Shown here piece by piece: positions 34,844 to 44,703 of a stretch of DNA of 64,000 bases. Numbering within the stretch: position 1 is the first letter of the stretch; every line of letters begins with the position of its first letter. Origin of the DNA: Pseudomonas oryzihabitans (GTDB lineage: Bacteria > Pseudomonadota > Gammaproteobacteria > Pseudomonadales > Pseudomonadaceae); contig NZ_VDND01000006.1 in NCBI RefSeq assembly GCF_007665395.1, positions 1 through 64,000 of the forward strand. Reading direction: 5' to 3'. The notes under the pieces were generated by a model, which did not search any database, was not told the origin of the DNA, and saw only the letters and a program-made list of their open reading frames with translations. The position numbers were made by a program, and so were the translations under genes.

Positions 34844-36186
34844 GCGCGTTGCCCTCGCGCCACTCGCTGTTCTGGAAGCTGCTGGCCCTGACCCTGGGTG
34901 CCTGCCTGCTGATCGTCTGGCTCAGCTGGAGTTGGGGCCGGGCCATGGAGACCCGTGGCTATCGCCTGGAGCCAGCCGCCCGGGCCGAGCTGAGTGCCCT
35001 GGCCGGGCGGATCGAAAGCGCCTGGCGTAGCGACGGCCGGCTGGGGGTGGATCGAGCCCTGGCGCGGGTGCGCGACACCGAGGGCGTCTGGGCCATCGCC
35101 CTAGATCCGCTGTTCCAGTCCCTCGGCTCGCCCCCGTTGACCCGCGCCGAGGCCGAGCGCCTGCGGGGCGTCCGGGGGCTCGACTGGCCGCTCAGTACCC
35201 GGACCCAGGGCTCGCCGCTGCTGGAGGTGCCCTTTCCCGAGCGGCCCCAGGAGGGGCGGCTGATCGTCGAATTGCCGGCGCACCTCATGCCAGATCCGGC
35301 CCACCTGACATCCCGGCTGTTCAGCCATGGCCTGTTGCCGCTGATCGTCACCCTGGCGCTTTGCGCGCTGCTCTATCGGCAACTCATGATGCCACTGCGG
35401 CGGCTGCGCCAGCAGGCTTTAGGCGCTGGCGCCCAGGGCGCTACCTTCGCCGCTCCGGAGATCACCCGTCGTCACGACGAGCTGGGCGATCTCGGTCGCG
35501 CCTTCGCCGGCATGGCTGCCCGGCTGCAAGGGCAGGCGGGCTATCAGCAGCGGCTGCTGCGCGATCTGTCCCACGAGCTGCGGACGCCGTTGTCGCGCCT
35601 GCAGGTGCTCTGCGAGGGCGAGGAAGATGCCATTGCCCTGCGCGCCCGCTTGGCGCGCGAGGTGCAGGGCATGCAGCAACTGGTGGAGTTGACCCTGGAA
35701 CTGGCCTGGCTGGACACCGAGCCGCCGACCCTGCCGCGCGAGCCGGTGGCGCTGGCGGCGCTCTGGGAGATCCTCGGCGAGGATGCCCTGTTCGAAAGCG
35801 GTTGGCCGCCTAGCCGCTTGCACTGCGGCCTACCGGCGGACGCCACGGTACTGGCCAATCTCAACGCCCTGAGCCGCGCCCTGGAAAACCTGCTGCGCAA
35901 CGCCATCCGCCATTCCCCGGCGGATGGCCACATTCGCCTGGATGGCCGACGCGAGGGCGCGGACTGGCTGTTCTGGATCGAAGACCAGGGGCCGGGCGTG
36001 CCCGCGGCAGCCCTGGAATTCATCTTCGAGCCCTTCAGCCGGCTCAACGGCGCCCGCCCTGGCGGCGACGGCTTCGGCCTGGGCCTGTCCATCGCCCGCT
36101 CGGCGATCCGCCTGCAGGGTGGCGAGCTCCACGCCGAAAATCGCCATCCCGGCCTGCGCCTGACGCTGCGCTTGCCGACGGCCTGA
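34840..36186 (+). CDS. pfeS: Sensor histidine kinase (PfeS-like)
   Basis: The protein has 448 residues with two helices (about 13-32 and 163-182) bracketing a periplasmic sensor of about 130 residues. HAMP, HisKA with phospho-acceptor His245 (DLSHELRTPLSR) and a HATPase domain with N (ALENLLRNAIRHSP), G1 (WIEDQGPGVP) and G2 (GDGFGLGLSIA) boxes follow. Its ATG overlaps the regulator stop. It presumably detects ferric catecholate in the periplasm and phosphorylates the 34100 regulator. The signal is inferred from the neighbouring receptor. Confidence 0.75.
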   Translation: MSALPSRHSLFWKLLALTLGACLLIVWLSWSWGRAMETRGYRLEPAARAELSALAGRIESAWRSDGRLGVDRALARVRDTEGVWAIALDPLFQSLGSPPLTRAEAERLRGVRGLDWPLSTRTQGSPLLEVPFPERPQEGRLIVELPAHLMPDPAHLTSRLFSHGLLPLIVTLALCALLYRQLMMPLRRLRQQALGAGAQGATFAAPEITRRHDELGDLGRAFAGMAARLQGQAGYQQRLLRDLSHELRTPLSRLQVLCEGEEDAIALRARLAREVQGMQQLVELTLELAWLDTEPPTLPREPVALAALWEILGEDALFESGWPPSRLHCGLPADATVLANLNALSRALENLLRNAIRHSPADGHIRLDGRREGADWLFWIEDQGPGVPAAALEFIFEPFSRLNGARPGGDGFGLGLSIARSAIRLQGGELHAENRHPGLRLTLRLPTA

Positions 36187-36211
36187 CCGCCGGCGCCCCG
36201 ACCACCGCCTC

Positions 36212-36240
36212 TTCCCTTGCCACTGGCGAATTTTTATACT
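36212..36240 (+). promoter_or_regulatory. Candidate rpoZ promoter
   Basis: TATACT (36235-36240) is a strong -10. TTCCCT (36212-36217), 17 bp upstream, is a poor -35. It lies 45 bp before the rpoZ ATG and just after the sensor kinase stop, so rpoZ-spoT need not be read from the iron-sensing operon. Confidence 0.5.
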
Positions 36241-36285
36241 ATCTGGTCCCCCGTTCCCGGGATCATCATCGCCACGAGGAAGACC

Positions 36286-36558
36286 ATGGCCCGCGTTACT
36301 GTCGAAGACTGCCTGGACAACGTAGACAACCGATTCGAGCTGGTCATGCTCGCCACCAAGCGCTCGCGCCAGCTGGCCACCGGCGGCAAGGAGCCCAAGG
36401 TACCGTGGGACAACGACAAGCCCACCGTCGTCGCCCTGCGCGAAATCGCTGAAGGCCTGGTCGACGAGGAAGTCATCCGTCTGGATGACATCGTCGAGGA
36501 AGAGCCGCTGTTCGCCGCTTTCGAAGTCAATGACGAAGCGGACGGCGAGGCCCTCTAA
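36286..36558 (+). CDS. rpoZ: RNA polymerase omega subunit
   Basis: This 90-residue protein opens [30 protein letters not shown], the textbook omega N-terminus. It helps assembly of the beta' subunit and forms part of ppGpp site 1. The frame extends upstream without coding character; ATG 36286, preceded by GAGGAAG, is the real start. spoT follows by 3 bp, an arrangement shared by most gammaproteobacteria. gmk, usually just upstream, is not here. Confidence 0.96.
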   Translation: MARVTVEDCLDNVDNRFELVMLATKRSRQLATGGKEPKVPWDNDKPTVVALREIAEGLVDEEVIRLDDIVEEEPLFAAFEVNDEADGEAL

Positions 36559-36561
36559 GCC

Positions 36562-38721
36562 ATGGCCGCCGAGCCTGCGTATGGTGACGTCCGCCCGACC
36601 GGCATCGATTTGCTGGCCGAGCGTCTGGCGGACTATCTGACCCCCGACCAAGTCAATCTGGTCAGGCGGGCCTACTACTACGCCGAGCAGGCTCACGATG
36701 GGCAGCGCCGCCGCAGCGGCGAGCCCTACGTCACCCATCCGTTGGCCGTGGCCAACATCCTCGCCGACATGCACATGGACCATCAGAGCCTGATGGCGGC
36801 CATGCTGCACGACGTGATCGAGGACACCGGCATCGCCAAGGAGGCCCTCGCCGGCCAGTTTGGCGAGACGGTGGCGGAGCTGGTGGACGGGGTCAGCAAG
36901 CTGACCCAGATGAAGTTCGAGACCAAGGCCGAGGCCCAGGCGGAGAACTTCCAGAAGATGACCATGGCGATGTCCAAGGACATCCGCGTCATCCTGGTCA
37001 AGCTGGCCGACCGGCTGCACAACATGCGCACCCTGGACGCCATGCCGCCGGACAAGAGCCGGCGCATCGCCAAGGAAACCCTGGAAATCTACGCGCCCAT
37101 CGCCAACCGGCTGGGCATGCACGATTTCTACGTGGAATTCGAGGACCTGGGTTTCCGCGCCATGCACCCGATGCGCGCCGAACGCATCCAGCGGGCGGTC
37201 AAGACCGCGCGCGGCAATCGCCGCGAGATCCTCGGCAAGATCCAGGAATCCCTGGCCAACTGCCTGGCCCGCGACGGCCTCGATGGCGAAGTGGTCGGCC
37301 GCGAGAAGCACCTGCACAGCATCTACCAGAAGATGCGCGGCAAGCGGAAGTCGTTCAACGAGATCATGGACGTCTACGGCTTCCGCATCATCGTCGACAA
37401 GGTCGACACCTGCTACCGGGTGCTCGGCGCGGTGCACAATCTCTACAAGCCGTTCCCGGGGCGCTTCAAGGACTACATCGCCATCCCCAAGGCCAACGGC
37501 TACCAGTCCCTGCACACCACCCTGTTCGGCATGCACGGCGTGCCCATCGAGATCCAGATCCGCACCCGCGAGATGGAAGAGATGGCCAACAACGGCATCG
37601 CCGCCCATGGCCTGTACAAGGCCGGCGGCGACGAGCCGCGCGCCAGCCACCTGCGTGCCCGCCAGTGGGTGAAGGGCATCCTCGAGTTGCAGCAGCGCGC
37701 GGGCAATTCCCTGGAATTCATCGAGAACGTGAAGATCGACCTCTTCCCCGACGAGGTCTACGTCTTCACCCCCAAGGGCCGCATCATGGAGCTGCCCAAG
37801 GGCTCCACGGCCGTGGACTTCGCCTACGCGGTGCACACCGACGTCGGCAATAGCTGCATCGCCTGCCGCATCAACCGCCGCCTGGCGCCGCTGTCGCAAC
37901 CGCTGGGCAGCGGCGAGACGGTGGAGATCGTCACCGCCCCCGGCGCCCGGCCCAATCCGGCCTGGCTCAACTTCGTGGTCACCGGCAAGGCGCGCACCAA
38001 CATCCGCCACGCGCTCAAGCAGCAGCGTCGCTCCGAGTCCATCAGTCTCGGCGAGCGGCTGCTGAACAAGGCGCTGTCCGGCTTCGGCACCCAGCTGTCG
38101 AAGATCTCGCCGATGCGCATCCTCTCGGTGCTCGGCGAATACAAGGGCGTGGTGCTGGAAGACCTGCTCGAGGAGATCGGCCTGGGCAATCGCATGGCCT
38201 ACGTGGTGGCGCGGCGTCTGGTGTCCGGCAGCGAGCAGGAAGAACCACTGGAACCCCAGGCCAGCACCACCCCCCAGGGCCCGCTGGCGATCCGCGGGAC
38301 CGAGGGCCTGGTGATCAGCTACGCCAAGTGCTGTACGCCGATCCCGGGCGATCCCATCGTCGGCCACCTGTCGGCGGGCAAGGGCATGGTGATCCACCTG
38401 GAAAACTGCCGGAACATCGCTGAATTCCGCCACAACAGCGAAAAATGCATCGTGCTCAACTGGGCCAAGGACGTCACCGGCGAATTCAGCGTCGAGTTGC
38501 GCGTCCAGCTGGAGCACCAGCGCGGCCTGATCGCCATGCTGGCCAACAACGTCACCGCGGTGGACGCCAACGTCGAGAAGATCGGCATGAACGAGCGCGA
38601 TGGGCGGGTCAGCGTGGTCCAGCTGGTGGTCAGCGTGCGCGACCGGGTCCATCTGGCGCGGGTGATCAAGAAGCTGCGGACGCTCAAGGGCGTGGCTGGT
38701 ATCACTCGGGTTCGCAGCTGA
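36562..38721 (+). CDS. spoT: Bifunctional (p)ppGpp synthetase/hydrolase SpoT
   Basis: This 719-residue protein has an N-terminal HD hydrolase domain ([23 protein letters not shown] near residue 83, [12 protein letters not shown]), the RelA/SpoT synthetase domain (about 240-350; [21 protein letters not shown]), a TGS domain (about 395-455; [19 protein letters not shown]), a helical/zinc-finger-like region ([12 protein letters not shown]) and a C-terminal ACT domain. The intact HD signature marks it as SpoT rather than RelA. It controls the stringent response to carbon, iron, phosphate and fatty-acid stress. Confidence 0.96.
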   Translation: MAAEPAYGDVRPTGIDLLAERLADYLTPDQVNLVRRAYYYAEQAHDGQRRRSGEPYVTHPLAVANILADMHMDHQSLMAAMLHDVIEDTGIAKEALAGQFGETVAELVDGVSKLTQMKFETKAEAQAENFQKMTMAMSKDIRVILVKLADRLHNMRTLDAMPPDKSRRIAKETLEIYAPIANRLGMHDFYVEFEDLGFRAMHPMRAERIQRAVKTARGNRREILGKIQESLANCLARDGLDGEVVGREKHLHSIYQKMRGKRKSFNEIMDVYGFRIIVDKVDTCYRVLGAVHNLYKPFPGRFKDYIAIPKANGYQSLHTTLFGMHGVPIEIQIRTREMEEMANNGIAAHGLYKAGGDEPRASHLRARQWVKGILELQQRAGNSLEFIENVKIDLFPDEVYVFTPKGRIMELPKGSTAVDFAYAVHTDVGNSCIACRINRRLAPLSQPLGSGETVEIVTAPGARPNPAWLNFVVTGKARTNIRHALKQQRRSESISLGERLLNKALSGFGTQLSKISPMRILSVLGEYKGVVLEDLLEEIGLGNRMAYVVARRLVSGSEQEEPLEPQASTTPQGPLAIRGTEGLVISYAKCCTPIPGDPIVGHLSAGKGMVIHLENCRNIAEFRHNSEKCIVLNWAKDVTGEFSVELRVQLEHQRGLIAMLANNVTAVDANVEKIGMNERDGRVSVVQLVVSVRDRVHLARVIKKLRTLKGVAGITRVRS

Positions 38722-38780
38722 GGTTGCAGGGTGTCGCCACCGGCTTGCAGAATCGGGCCTTTCCCGCACAGGAGCGACCC

Positions 38781-39161
38781 ATGAGCAAGCAAGTGATCCA
38801 CACCGACAAGGCGCCGGCCGCCATCGGCACCTATTCCCAGGCGATCAAGGTCGGTGACACCGTCTATCTCTCCGGGCAGATCCCGCTCAACCCGACCAGC
38901 ATGGAGCTGGTGGACGGCTTCGAGGCCCAAGTGGTCCAGGTCTTCGAAAACCTCAAGTCCGTCGCCGAAGCCGCGGGCGGTTCGCTGGCCGACATCGTCA
39001 AGCTGAACATCTTCCTCATCGACCTGGCGCACTTCGCCACCGTCAACGAGATCATGGGGCGCTATTTCCAGCAGCCCTATCCCGCACGCGCCGCCATCGG
39101 TGTGGCCGCGCTGCCCAAGGGCGCGCAGGTGGAAATGGACGGGGTTCTGGTGCTGGGTTGA
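38781..39161 (+). CDS. ridA: RidA, enamine/imine deaminase
   Basis: This 126-residue YjgF/YER057c/UK114 protein hydrolyses reactive 2-aminoacrylate and other imines released by PLP enzymes. Motifs: [26 protein letters not shown], and the key Arg in [21 protein letters not shown]. It follows spoT by 59 bp with AGGAG at 38770-38774. The spoT-ridA pairing is conserved in Pseudomonas. Confidence 0.95.
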   Translation: MSKQVIHTDKAPAAIGTYSQAIKVGDTVYLSGQIPLNPTSMELVDGFEAQVVQVFENLKSVAEAAGGSLADIVKLNIFLIDLAHFATVNEIMGRYFQQPYPARAAIGVAALPKGAQVEMDGVLVLG

Positions 39162-39177
39162 CTCTGACACAGCACCC

Positions 39178-39623
39178 GTAGGTTGGGTTGAGCGCAGCGA
39201 AGCCCAACAACAGAGTGCACTGATGGCTCGGCCTGTTGGGCTTCGACGATGGAACCGTCTCAACCCAACCTACGGGGTCATCACGGTTGCATCGTAGGTT
39301 GGGCTGAGCGCAGCGAAGCCCAACAACAGAGCGCACTGACTGGCTCGGCCTGTTGGGCTTCGACGATGAAGCCGTCTTAGCCCAACCTACGGGGTCATCA
39401 CGGTTGCATCGTAGGTTGGGTTGAGCGCAGCGAAGCCCAACAACAGAGCGCGCTGATGGCTCGGCCTGTTGGGCTTCGACGATGAAGCCGTTTCAGCCCA
39501 ACCTACGGGGTCATCACGGTTGCATCGTAGGTTGGGCTGAGCGCAGCGAAGCCCAACGACAGGGCACCCTGTCAGCTTCGCGTTGTTGGGCTTCGACGAT
39601 GAAGCCGTCTCAGCCCAACCTAC
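39178..39623. repeat. Array 1: four tandem 96-bp palindromic repeats
   Basis: Four copies (39178-39273, 39294-39390, 39411-39506, 39527-39623) begin GTAGGTTGGGYTGAGCGCAG and end CAGCCCAACCTAC or a close variant. Each copy folds: outer GTAGGTTGGG/CCCAACCTAC and inner GCCCAAC/GTTGGGC. Copies are separated by a nearly constant 20-bp spacer GGGGTCATCACGGTTGCATC, so the true unit is about 116 bp. Copies 1-3 are almost identical, copy 4 differs in its centre. Short reading frames across them are repeat artefacts. The same element, inverted, forms array 2 at 62578-62968. Confidence 0.93.
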
Positions 39624-39668
39624 GGAGTCATCACGGCCGCATCGGAGGACTACGATGGCTCCAAAAGA

Positions 39669-39702
39669 AAAAAGCCGACCGTCTCGCGACGGTCGGCTTT
39701 TT
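39669..39702. terminator. Bidirectional rho-independent terminator after katE
   Basis: A 14-bp stem, AAAAAGCCGACCGT (39669-39682) and ACGGTCGGCTTTTT (39689-39702), surrounds a CTCGCG loop, with A and T runs giving U tracts on both strands. It lies 14 bp from the katE stop and also closes transcripts entering from the repeat array. Confidence 0.93.
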
Positions 39703-39715
39703 CATGCCTGCCTGC

Positions 39716-41845
39716 TTAGGCCGGGATGGACTTAATCTTCGGCATTCGCGCCCAGCAACGGTGCTTGGCGATGGCGGCGAAGAAGTCCTGCTGGACCGCC
39801 TTGAAGTCACCGCCGGTAAGCAGCGCCTCGTCGGGGCTCAGGTAGACGGCCTTGAGCAGCTGCTCGGCTTCGCCGGTGAGGGCGATGGCCTTAAGGTGCT
39901 TGTAGGCTTCCAGCAGGTAGTGCTTGATCACGCCGTCGTCGAGCATGGCCTTGACGCTCTCGGCGCCGCCCGGGACATAAACGGCGTCCAGCGCCACCGA
40001 AGGCATGCCTTCGGCCGAACCGTCCACGGCCACTTCGCTGCCGTCGGCGGCCTTGACCGGGCCGGCGGTGGGGCCGAGCACCTTCACATGGGCGCCTTCG
40101 GCCTTGAGCGCCTGCTTGATGGCGTCCACTTCGCTGGCGATGACGCCGTCACCCACCAGCACAGCCACCTTGAAGCCCTTGATGTTGCCGGACAGCAGGT
40201 TGAGCTGGCTCAGCGCCGGCGACTTGTCGATGGACACCTTGCGCGGCTGCACGGTAGGCGCGGTGGGCGGGGTCACGCCGACCTTCTTGGCCACCTTCTG
40301 CGCCAGCTCCAGGTCGATGTTGGCGAGGATCTCGTTGACCTGGCGCTCGCGAATCCACATCCGCTCGACCTTGCCCAGCTCGAAGCTGTAGGCATCGGCG
40401 ACGTGGGCCTGCTCGGCTGCCGACAGGCTGTTGTAGAACAGCGTGGCCTGGGAGAAGTGGTCGCCGAAGGTCTCGCTGCGCTCGCGCACCTTGTGGCCGT
40501 CGATGCGCTCGTAGTAGCTCTCGAAGCCGCCGTCCTGGGGTGCTGGCGGCGTCTCCTTGGGCCAGCCGCCATCGATGGAGTTGGGCTCGTAGGAGGCGCG
40601 ACCCTTGTCGATGGTCATGCGGTACTTGGCGTCGCGCTGGCCATTGTGGTTCGGCACCACCGGCCGGTTGACCGGCAGCTCGTGGAAGTTCGGGCCACCG
40701 AGACGGCTGATCTGGGTGTCGGTGTAGGAGAACAGCCGACCCTGCAGCAGCGGGTCGTTGCTGAAGTCGATGCCGGGCACGACGTGGCCCGGGCAGAAGG
40801 CCACCTGCTCGGTCTCGGCGAAGTAGTTGTCCGGGTTGCGGTTGAGCACCAGCTTGCCCAAGGGGGTGATGGGTACCAGCTCCTCGGGGATGATCTTGGT
40901 GGCGTCGAGGATGTCCCAGTCGAACTTGTGCTCGTCTTCCTCGGGAATGATCTGCACGCCGAATTCCCACTCGGGATAGTCACCCGCCTCGATGGCTTCC
41001 CAGAGGTCGCGACGGTGGGCGTCGGTGTCCTTGCCGGCCAGCTTCTGGGCTTCGTCCCACACCAGGGAGCGCACGCCGCCGGCGGGCTTGAGGTGGATCT
41101 TGACGAAGACGCCCTTGCCGGCGGTGTTGATCATGCGGAAGGTGTGGATGCCGAAGCCCTGCATGCTGCGCAGGTTCACCGGGATGGCGCGGTCGGTCAT
41201 GGTCCAGAGCACCATGTGCGCCGACTCGGGCACCAGGGAGACGAAGTCCCAGAAGGTGTCGTGGGCGCTGCCGCCGGTGGGGATCTCGTTGTGCGGCTCG
41301 GGCTTCACCGCATGGACGAAGTCCGGGAACTTGATGGCGTCCTGAATGAAGAAGACCGGCATGTTGTTGCCGACCATGTCCCAGTTGCCTTCCTCGGTGT
41401 AGAACTTGATGGCGAAGCCGCGCACGTCGCGCACGCTGTCACCGGAGCCGCGCGGGCCCTGCACGGTGGAGAAGCGCACGAACACCGGGGTCTGGTGATT
41501 GGGGTCGCGGAAGAGGGCGGCCTTGGTCAGGTCGGACCAGTCCTGGTAGGGCTGGAAGTAGCCGTAGGCCCCGGTACCACGGGCATGGACGATCCGCTCC
41601 GGGATCCGCTCGTGGTCGAAGTGGGTGATCTTCTCCCGCATGATGAAGTCTTCGAGCAGGGACGGTCCGCGGGTACCGGCGCGCAGGGAATTCTGGTTGT
41701 CGGCGATCTTCACGCCGTGGTTGGTGCGCAGCGCCTGGCCGGTGGCATCGGAGCGGAATTGTTCCAGTTGCTCGATTTTCTTCGAGGTGTTCTGGCGATC
41801 TGGGGTGTCGGTACCGGCGAGTTCACTCTTGGGGGGCGTAGCCAT
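39716..41845 (-). CDS. katE: Monofunctional large-subunit catalase HPII
   Basis: This 709-residue protein is typical of the large clade-2 catalases. The catalytic His lies in [14 protein letters not shown] (about 85-98), the distal Asn region in [22 protein letters not shown], and the proximal heme-ligand Tyr in [15 protein letters not shown] (about 365-379). The extra C-terminal flavodoxin-like/glutaminase-like domain starts near 560 ([20 protein letters not shown]). It decomposes H2O2 in the cytoplasm and in relatives is RpoS-controlled. It is monocistronic. Confidence 0.95.
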   Translation of the reverse strand: MATPPKSELAGTDTPDRQNTSKKIEQLEQFRSDATGQALRTNHGVKIADNQNSLRAGTRGPSLLEDFIMREKITHFDHERIPERIVHARGTGAYGYFQPYQDWSDLTKAALFRDPNHQTPVFVRFSTVQGPRGSGDSVRDVRGFAIKFYTEEGNWDMVGNNMPVFFIQDAIKFPDFVHAVKPEPHNEIPTGGSAHDTFWDFVSLVPESAHMVLWTMTDRAIPVNLRSMQGFGIHTFRMINTAGKGVFVKIHLKPAGGVRSLVWDEAQKLAGKDTDAHRRDLWEAIEAGDYPEWEFGVQIIPEEDEHKFDWDILDATKIIPEELVPITPLGKLVLNRNPDNYFAETEQVAFCPGHVVPGIDFSNDPLLQGRLFSYTDTQISRLGGPNFHELPVNRPVVPNHNGQRDAKYRMTIDKGRASYEPNSIDGGWPKETPPAPQDGGFESYYERIDGHKVRERSETFGDHFSQATLFYNSLSAAEQAHVADAYSFELGKVERMWIRERQVNEILANIDLELAQKVAKKVGVTPPTAPTVQPRKVSIDKSPALSQLNLLSGNIKGFKVAVLVGDGVIASEVDAIKQALKAEGAHVKVLGPTAGPVKAADGSEVAVDGSAEGMPSVALDAVYVPGGAESVKAMLDDGVIKHYLLEAYKHLKAIALTGEAEQLLKAVYLSPDEALLTGGDFKAVQQDFFAAIAKHRCWARMPKIKSIPA

Positions 41846-42131
41846 GGAAAGTCCTCATCAGGCGCCTGGAGGGCGCTCTTGCGTCCCCTACGGAATGTGG
41901 GGCGAATTCAGGCAGTCCTGTAGTGACTCAACCGTGCGCGCCGGTGTTCCGTTGGGCTGAGGCGAAGCGACGGGCTGTTCTGCCGGCCGTCGACGTCGTC
42001 CTGGTCAGTGGCCATATGCCTTTATTGGCTGAGCATCCGATAACAAGTGCTAAGCAGATATAAGCGCGCACGTTAAACTGCGCGCCGGGATCACCCTCCC
42101 GTTGTCTGACGATGCCCACAAGGTTCTTCCA

Positions 42132-43139
42132 TTGATCGAATTCCAAGCTGTCCACAAGACGTACCGCACGCGCGGTCGCGAGGTCGCGGCGCTCCAGCCG
42201 GTCGACCTGAGGATCGAAGCCGGCGAGATCTTCGGCCTGATCGGCCATTCCGGCGCCGGCAAGAGCACCCTGCTGCGCCTGATCAACCGGCTCGAAGCGC
42301 CCAGTGGCGGGCGCCTGCAGGTCGATGGCGCCGAGGTCACCACCCTGGGCTCGACCGAGCTGCGGGATTTTCGCCGCCGCATCGGCATGATCTTCCAGCA
42401 TTTCAACCTGCTCTCGTCCAAGACCGTGGCGGCCAACGTGGCCCTGCCGCTGGAACTGGCCGGCGGGCGTTCGCGGGCGCAGATCGCCCAGCGCGTCGAG
42501 GAGCTGCTGGCGCGGGTCGGCCTCTCCGACCAGGCGCGCAAGTACCCGGCGCAACTCTCCGGCGGCCAGAAGCAGCGCGTCGGCATCGCCCGCGCCCTGG
42601 CCACCGAGCCGAAGATCCTGCTCTGCGACGAGGCCACCAGCGCCCTCGACCCCCAGACCACCGCCCAGGTGCTGCAACTGCTCGCCGAACTCAATCGCGA
42701 ACTGGGCCTGACCATCGTACTGATCACCCACGAGATGGACGTGATCCGCCGCGTCTGCGACCGCGTCGCCGTGCTCGACGGCGGCGCCGTGGTGGAGCAG
42801 GGCACCGTCGCCGATGTCTTCCTGCACCCGCAGCACCCCACCACCCGCCGCTTCGTCTTCGAGGCTGAGCACCAGGACGAAGCCGACCTGGCCGATGCCT
42901 ATGCCCACGTCGAAGGCCGCATCCTGCGCCTGACCTTCCGCGGCGAAGCCACCTATGCACCGCTGCTGGGCCATGTCGCCCGGGAGACCGGTGTGGACTA
43001 CAGCATTCTCGGCGGTCGCATCGACCGCATCCGGGACGAGCCCTACGGCCAGCTCACCATCGCCCTGGTGGGCGGTGACCTGGACGCCGCCCTGGCCCGC
43101 TTCCAGGCCGCCGACGTCACCGTGGAGGTCCTGCGCTGA
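42132..43139 (+). CDS. metN: MetN, methionine ABC transporter ATPase
   Basis: From TTG 42132 the product is 335 residues and begins [11 protein letters not shown], as other MetN proteins do. AAGG 8-9 nt upstream supports this rare start. An earlier in-frame TTG at 42102 would add ten residues. Walker [10 protein letters not shown], signature LSGGQKQR, Walker [14 protein letters not shown] and the C-terminal NIL regulatory domain (about 260-335; [20 protein letters not shown]) are present. The upstream 286 bp has an AT-rich patch (about 42020-42080) that probably holds the promoter. Confidence 0.93.
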   Translation: MIEFQAVHKTYRTRGREVAALQPVDLRIEAGEIFGLIGHSGAGKSTLLRLINRLEAPSGGRLQVDGAEVTTLGSTELRDFRRRIGMIFQHFNLLSSKTVAANVALPLELAGGRSRAQIAQRVEELLARVGLSDQARKYPAQLSGGQKQRVGIARALATEPKILLCDEATSALDPQTTAQVLQLLAELNRELGLTIVLITHEMDVIRRVCDRVAVLDGGAVVEQGTVADVFLHPQHPTTRRFVFEAEHQDEADLADAYAHVEGRILRLTFRGEATYAPLLGHVARETGVDYSILGGRIDRIRDEPYGQLTIALVGGDLDAALARFQAADVTVEVLR

Positions 43140-43804
43140 TGGACGAACTCTTCACCAACATCGATTGGGCCGAGATCTGGCAAGCGACCCAGGACACCCT
43201 GTCCATGCTCGGCTGGTCCATGCTCTTCACCCTGATCCTCGGCCTGCCGCTGGGCGTGCTGCTGTTCCTCACCAGCCGCCGCCAGCTGCTGGAGCAGCCG
43301 CTGGTCTACGGCATCCTCTCCTTCGTGGTCAACGTGCTGCGCTCGGTGCCCTTCATCATCCTGCTGATCCTGATGATACCCATCACGGTCTGGCTGATCG
43401 GCACCTCCCTGGGTGTCGAGGGCGCCATCCCGCCGCTGGTGGTGGGCGCCGCGCCCTTCTTCGCCCGGCTGGTGGAGACCGCCCTGCGCGAGGTCGACCG
43501 CGGCATCATCGAGGCGACCCAGGCCATGGGCGCCAGTCTCTGGCAGATCGTCACCCGCACCCTGTTGCCCGAGGCCCTGCCCGGGCTGATCGCGGCCACC
43601 ACCGTCACCGCCATCGCCCTGGTGTCCTACACCGCCATGGCCGGGGTGATCGGTGGCGGTGGCCTGGGCGATCTGGCCATCCGTTTCGGCTACCAGCGCT
43701 TCCAGACCGACGTCATGGTGGTCACGGTGCTCTTGCTGCTGGTGCTGGTCCAGGTACTGCAGATGGTCGGCGATCGCCTCGTCGCCCATTTCAGTCGTCG
43801 CTGA
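43139..43804 (+). CDS. metI: MetI, methionine ABC transporter permease
   Basis: This 221-residue protein has five helices. The EAA loop reads EATQAMGASLWQIVTRTLLPEALPGLIA (about 122-150). VNVLRSVPFIILLILMIP is typical of MetI. The ATG shares one base with the metN stop (TGATG). With MetN and a MetQ it imports D- and L-methionine. Confidence 0.95.
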   Translation: MDELFTNIDWAEIWQATQDTLSMLGWSMLFTLILGLPLGVLLFLTSRRQLLEQPLVYGILSFVVNVLRSVPFIILLILMIPITVWLIGTSLGVEGAIPPLVVGAAPFFARLVETALREVDRGIIEATQAMGASLWQIVTRTLLPEALPGLIAATTVTAIALVSYTAMAGVIGGGGLGDLAIRFGYQRFQTDVMVVTVLLLLVLVQVLQMVGDRLVAHFSRR

Positions 43805-43846
43805 TCCAGGCTTCATCCCCTCGAGATTTACACAAGGAAAATCCAG

Positions 43847-44632
43847 ATGTCGCTGAAACGTACCCTGCTGTCCCTGGCCTTCGGCCTAGGTGTTGCCACC
43901 GCTGCCCAGGCCGAGACCCTGACCGTCGCGGTCAATCCGGTTCCCCACGCGGAGATCCTGGAGTTCATCAAGCCGCAGCTGGCCAAGGAAGGGGTGGACC
44001 TGAAGATCAAGGTCTTCACCGACTACATCCAGCCCGATCGGCAGACCGATCAGAAGCAGGTGGATGCCAACTACTTCCAGACCAAGCCGTACTACGCCAG
44101 CTACAAGAAGAGCAATCCGAGCAGCGACCAGGTGCCGGTGGTGGCGGTGCACGTCGAGCCCTTCGGTGCCTATTCGCAGAAGATCAAGGACATCAAGGAC
44201 CTCAAGGACGGCGCCACCGTGGCCATCCCCAACGACCCGAGCAACTCCGGTCGCGCGCTGCTGCTGATCGCCAAGCAGGGCCTGATCACCCTCAAGGATC
44301 CGAGCAACGTCACCGCCACCCCGCGTGACGTCGTCGAGAATCCCAAGCACCTGAAGTTCAAGGAACTGGAAGCCGCGACCCTGCCGCGCGTGCTGAACCA
44401 GGTCGACCTGGCGCTGATCAACGCCAACTACGCCCTGGAAGCCAAGCTGGTGCCGACCAAGGACGCCCTCTTCATCGAGAGCGGCGAGTCGCCCTACGCC
44501 AACCTGCTCTACACCCGCGCCGACAAGGCCAACGACCCGGCCATCCAGAAGCTGGCCAAGGCCCTGACCACCCCCGAGGTGAAGCAATTCATCGAGAAGA
44601 AGTACCAGGGCGCCGTCGTTCCCGCCTTCTGA
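43847..44632 (+). CDS. metQ: MetQ-type methionine-binding protein, copy 1
   Basis: This 261-residue NlpA-family periplasmic binding protein has signal peptide MSLKRTLLSLAFGLGVATAAQA, cleaved before ETLTV. There is no lipobox cysteine, so it should be soluble rather than lipid-anchored. Ligand-pocket segments: NPVPHAEILEFIKPQL, FTDYIQPDRQTDQKQVDANYFQ, IPNDPSNSGRAL. It differs from copy 2 around DRQTDQKQ and YASYKKSN, so its specificity may differ. It lies 42 bp after metI. Confidence 0.9.
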   Translation: MSLKRTLLSLAFGLGVATAAQAETLTVAVNPVPHAEILEFIKPQLAKEGVDLKIKVFTDYIQPDRQTDQKQVDANYFQTKPYYASYKKSNPSSDQVPVVAVHVEPFGAYSQKIKDIKDLKDGATVAIPNDPSNSGRALLLIAKQGLITLKDPSNVTATPRDVVENPKHLKFKELEAATLPRVLNQVDLALINANYALEAKLVPTKDALFIESGESPYANLLYTRADKANDPAIQKLAKALTTPEVKQFIEKKYQGAVVPAF

Positions 44633-44703
44633 TCGCCGCCGCTCCACCTGCCACCGGCGCCCGCAGAGGCGCCGGCGGTTCCACCCCGCCTTAGGAAACT
44701 GCC

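Noticed and set aside
35830-38769. 979-codon open frame on the minus strand opposite spoT and the sensor kinase
   Set aside because: Antisense frame kept open by high GC at third positions; spoT and rpoZ on the plus strand are unmistakable.
39178-39623. CRISPR-like array of regular repeats
   Set aside because: Units are 96-bp palindromes with constant spacers, not short repeats with unique spacers, and no cas genes are nearby.
39482-41923. 813-codon plus-strand frame running from the repeats across katE
   Set aside because: It is antisense to catalase; its start lies in a repeat copy.
42102-42131. Upstream TTG start for MetN
   Set aside because: Adds ten non-conserved residues; TTG 42132 has the better-placed AAGG and matches family N-termini.
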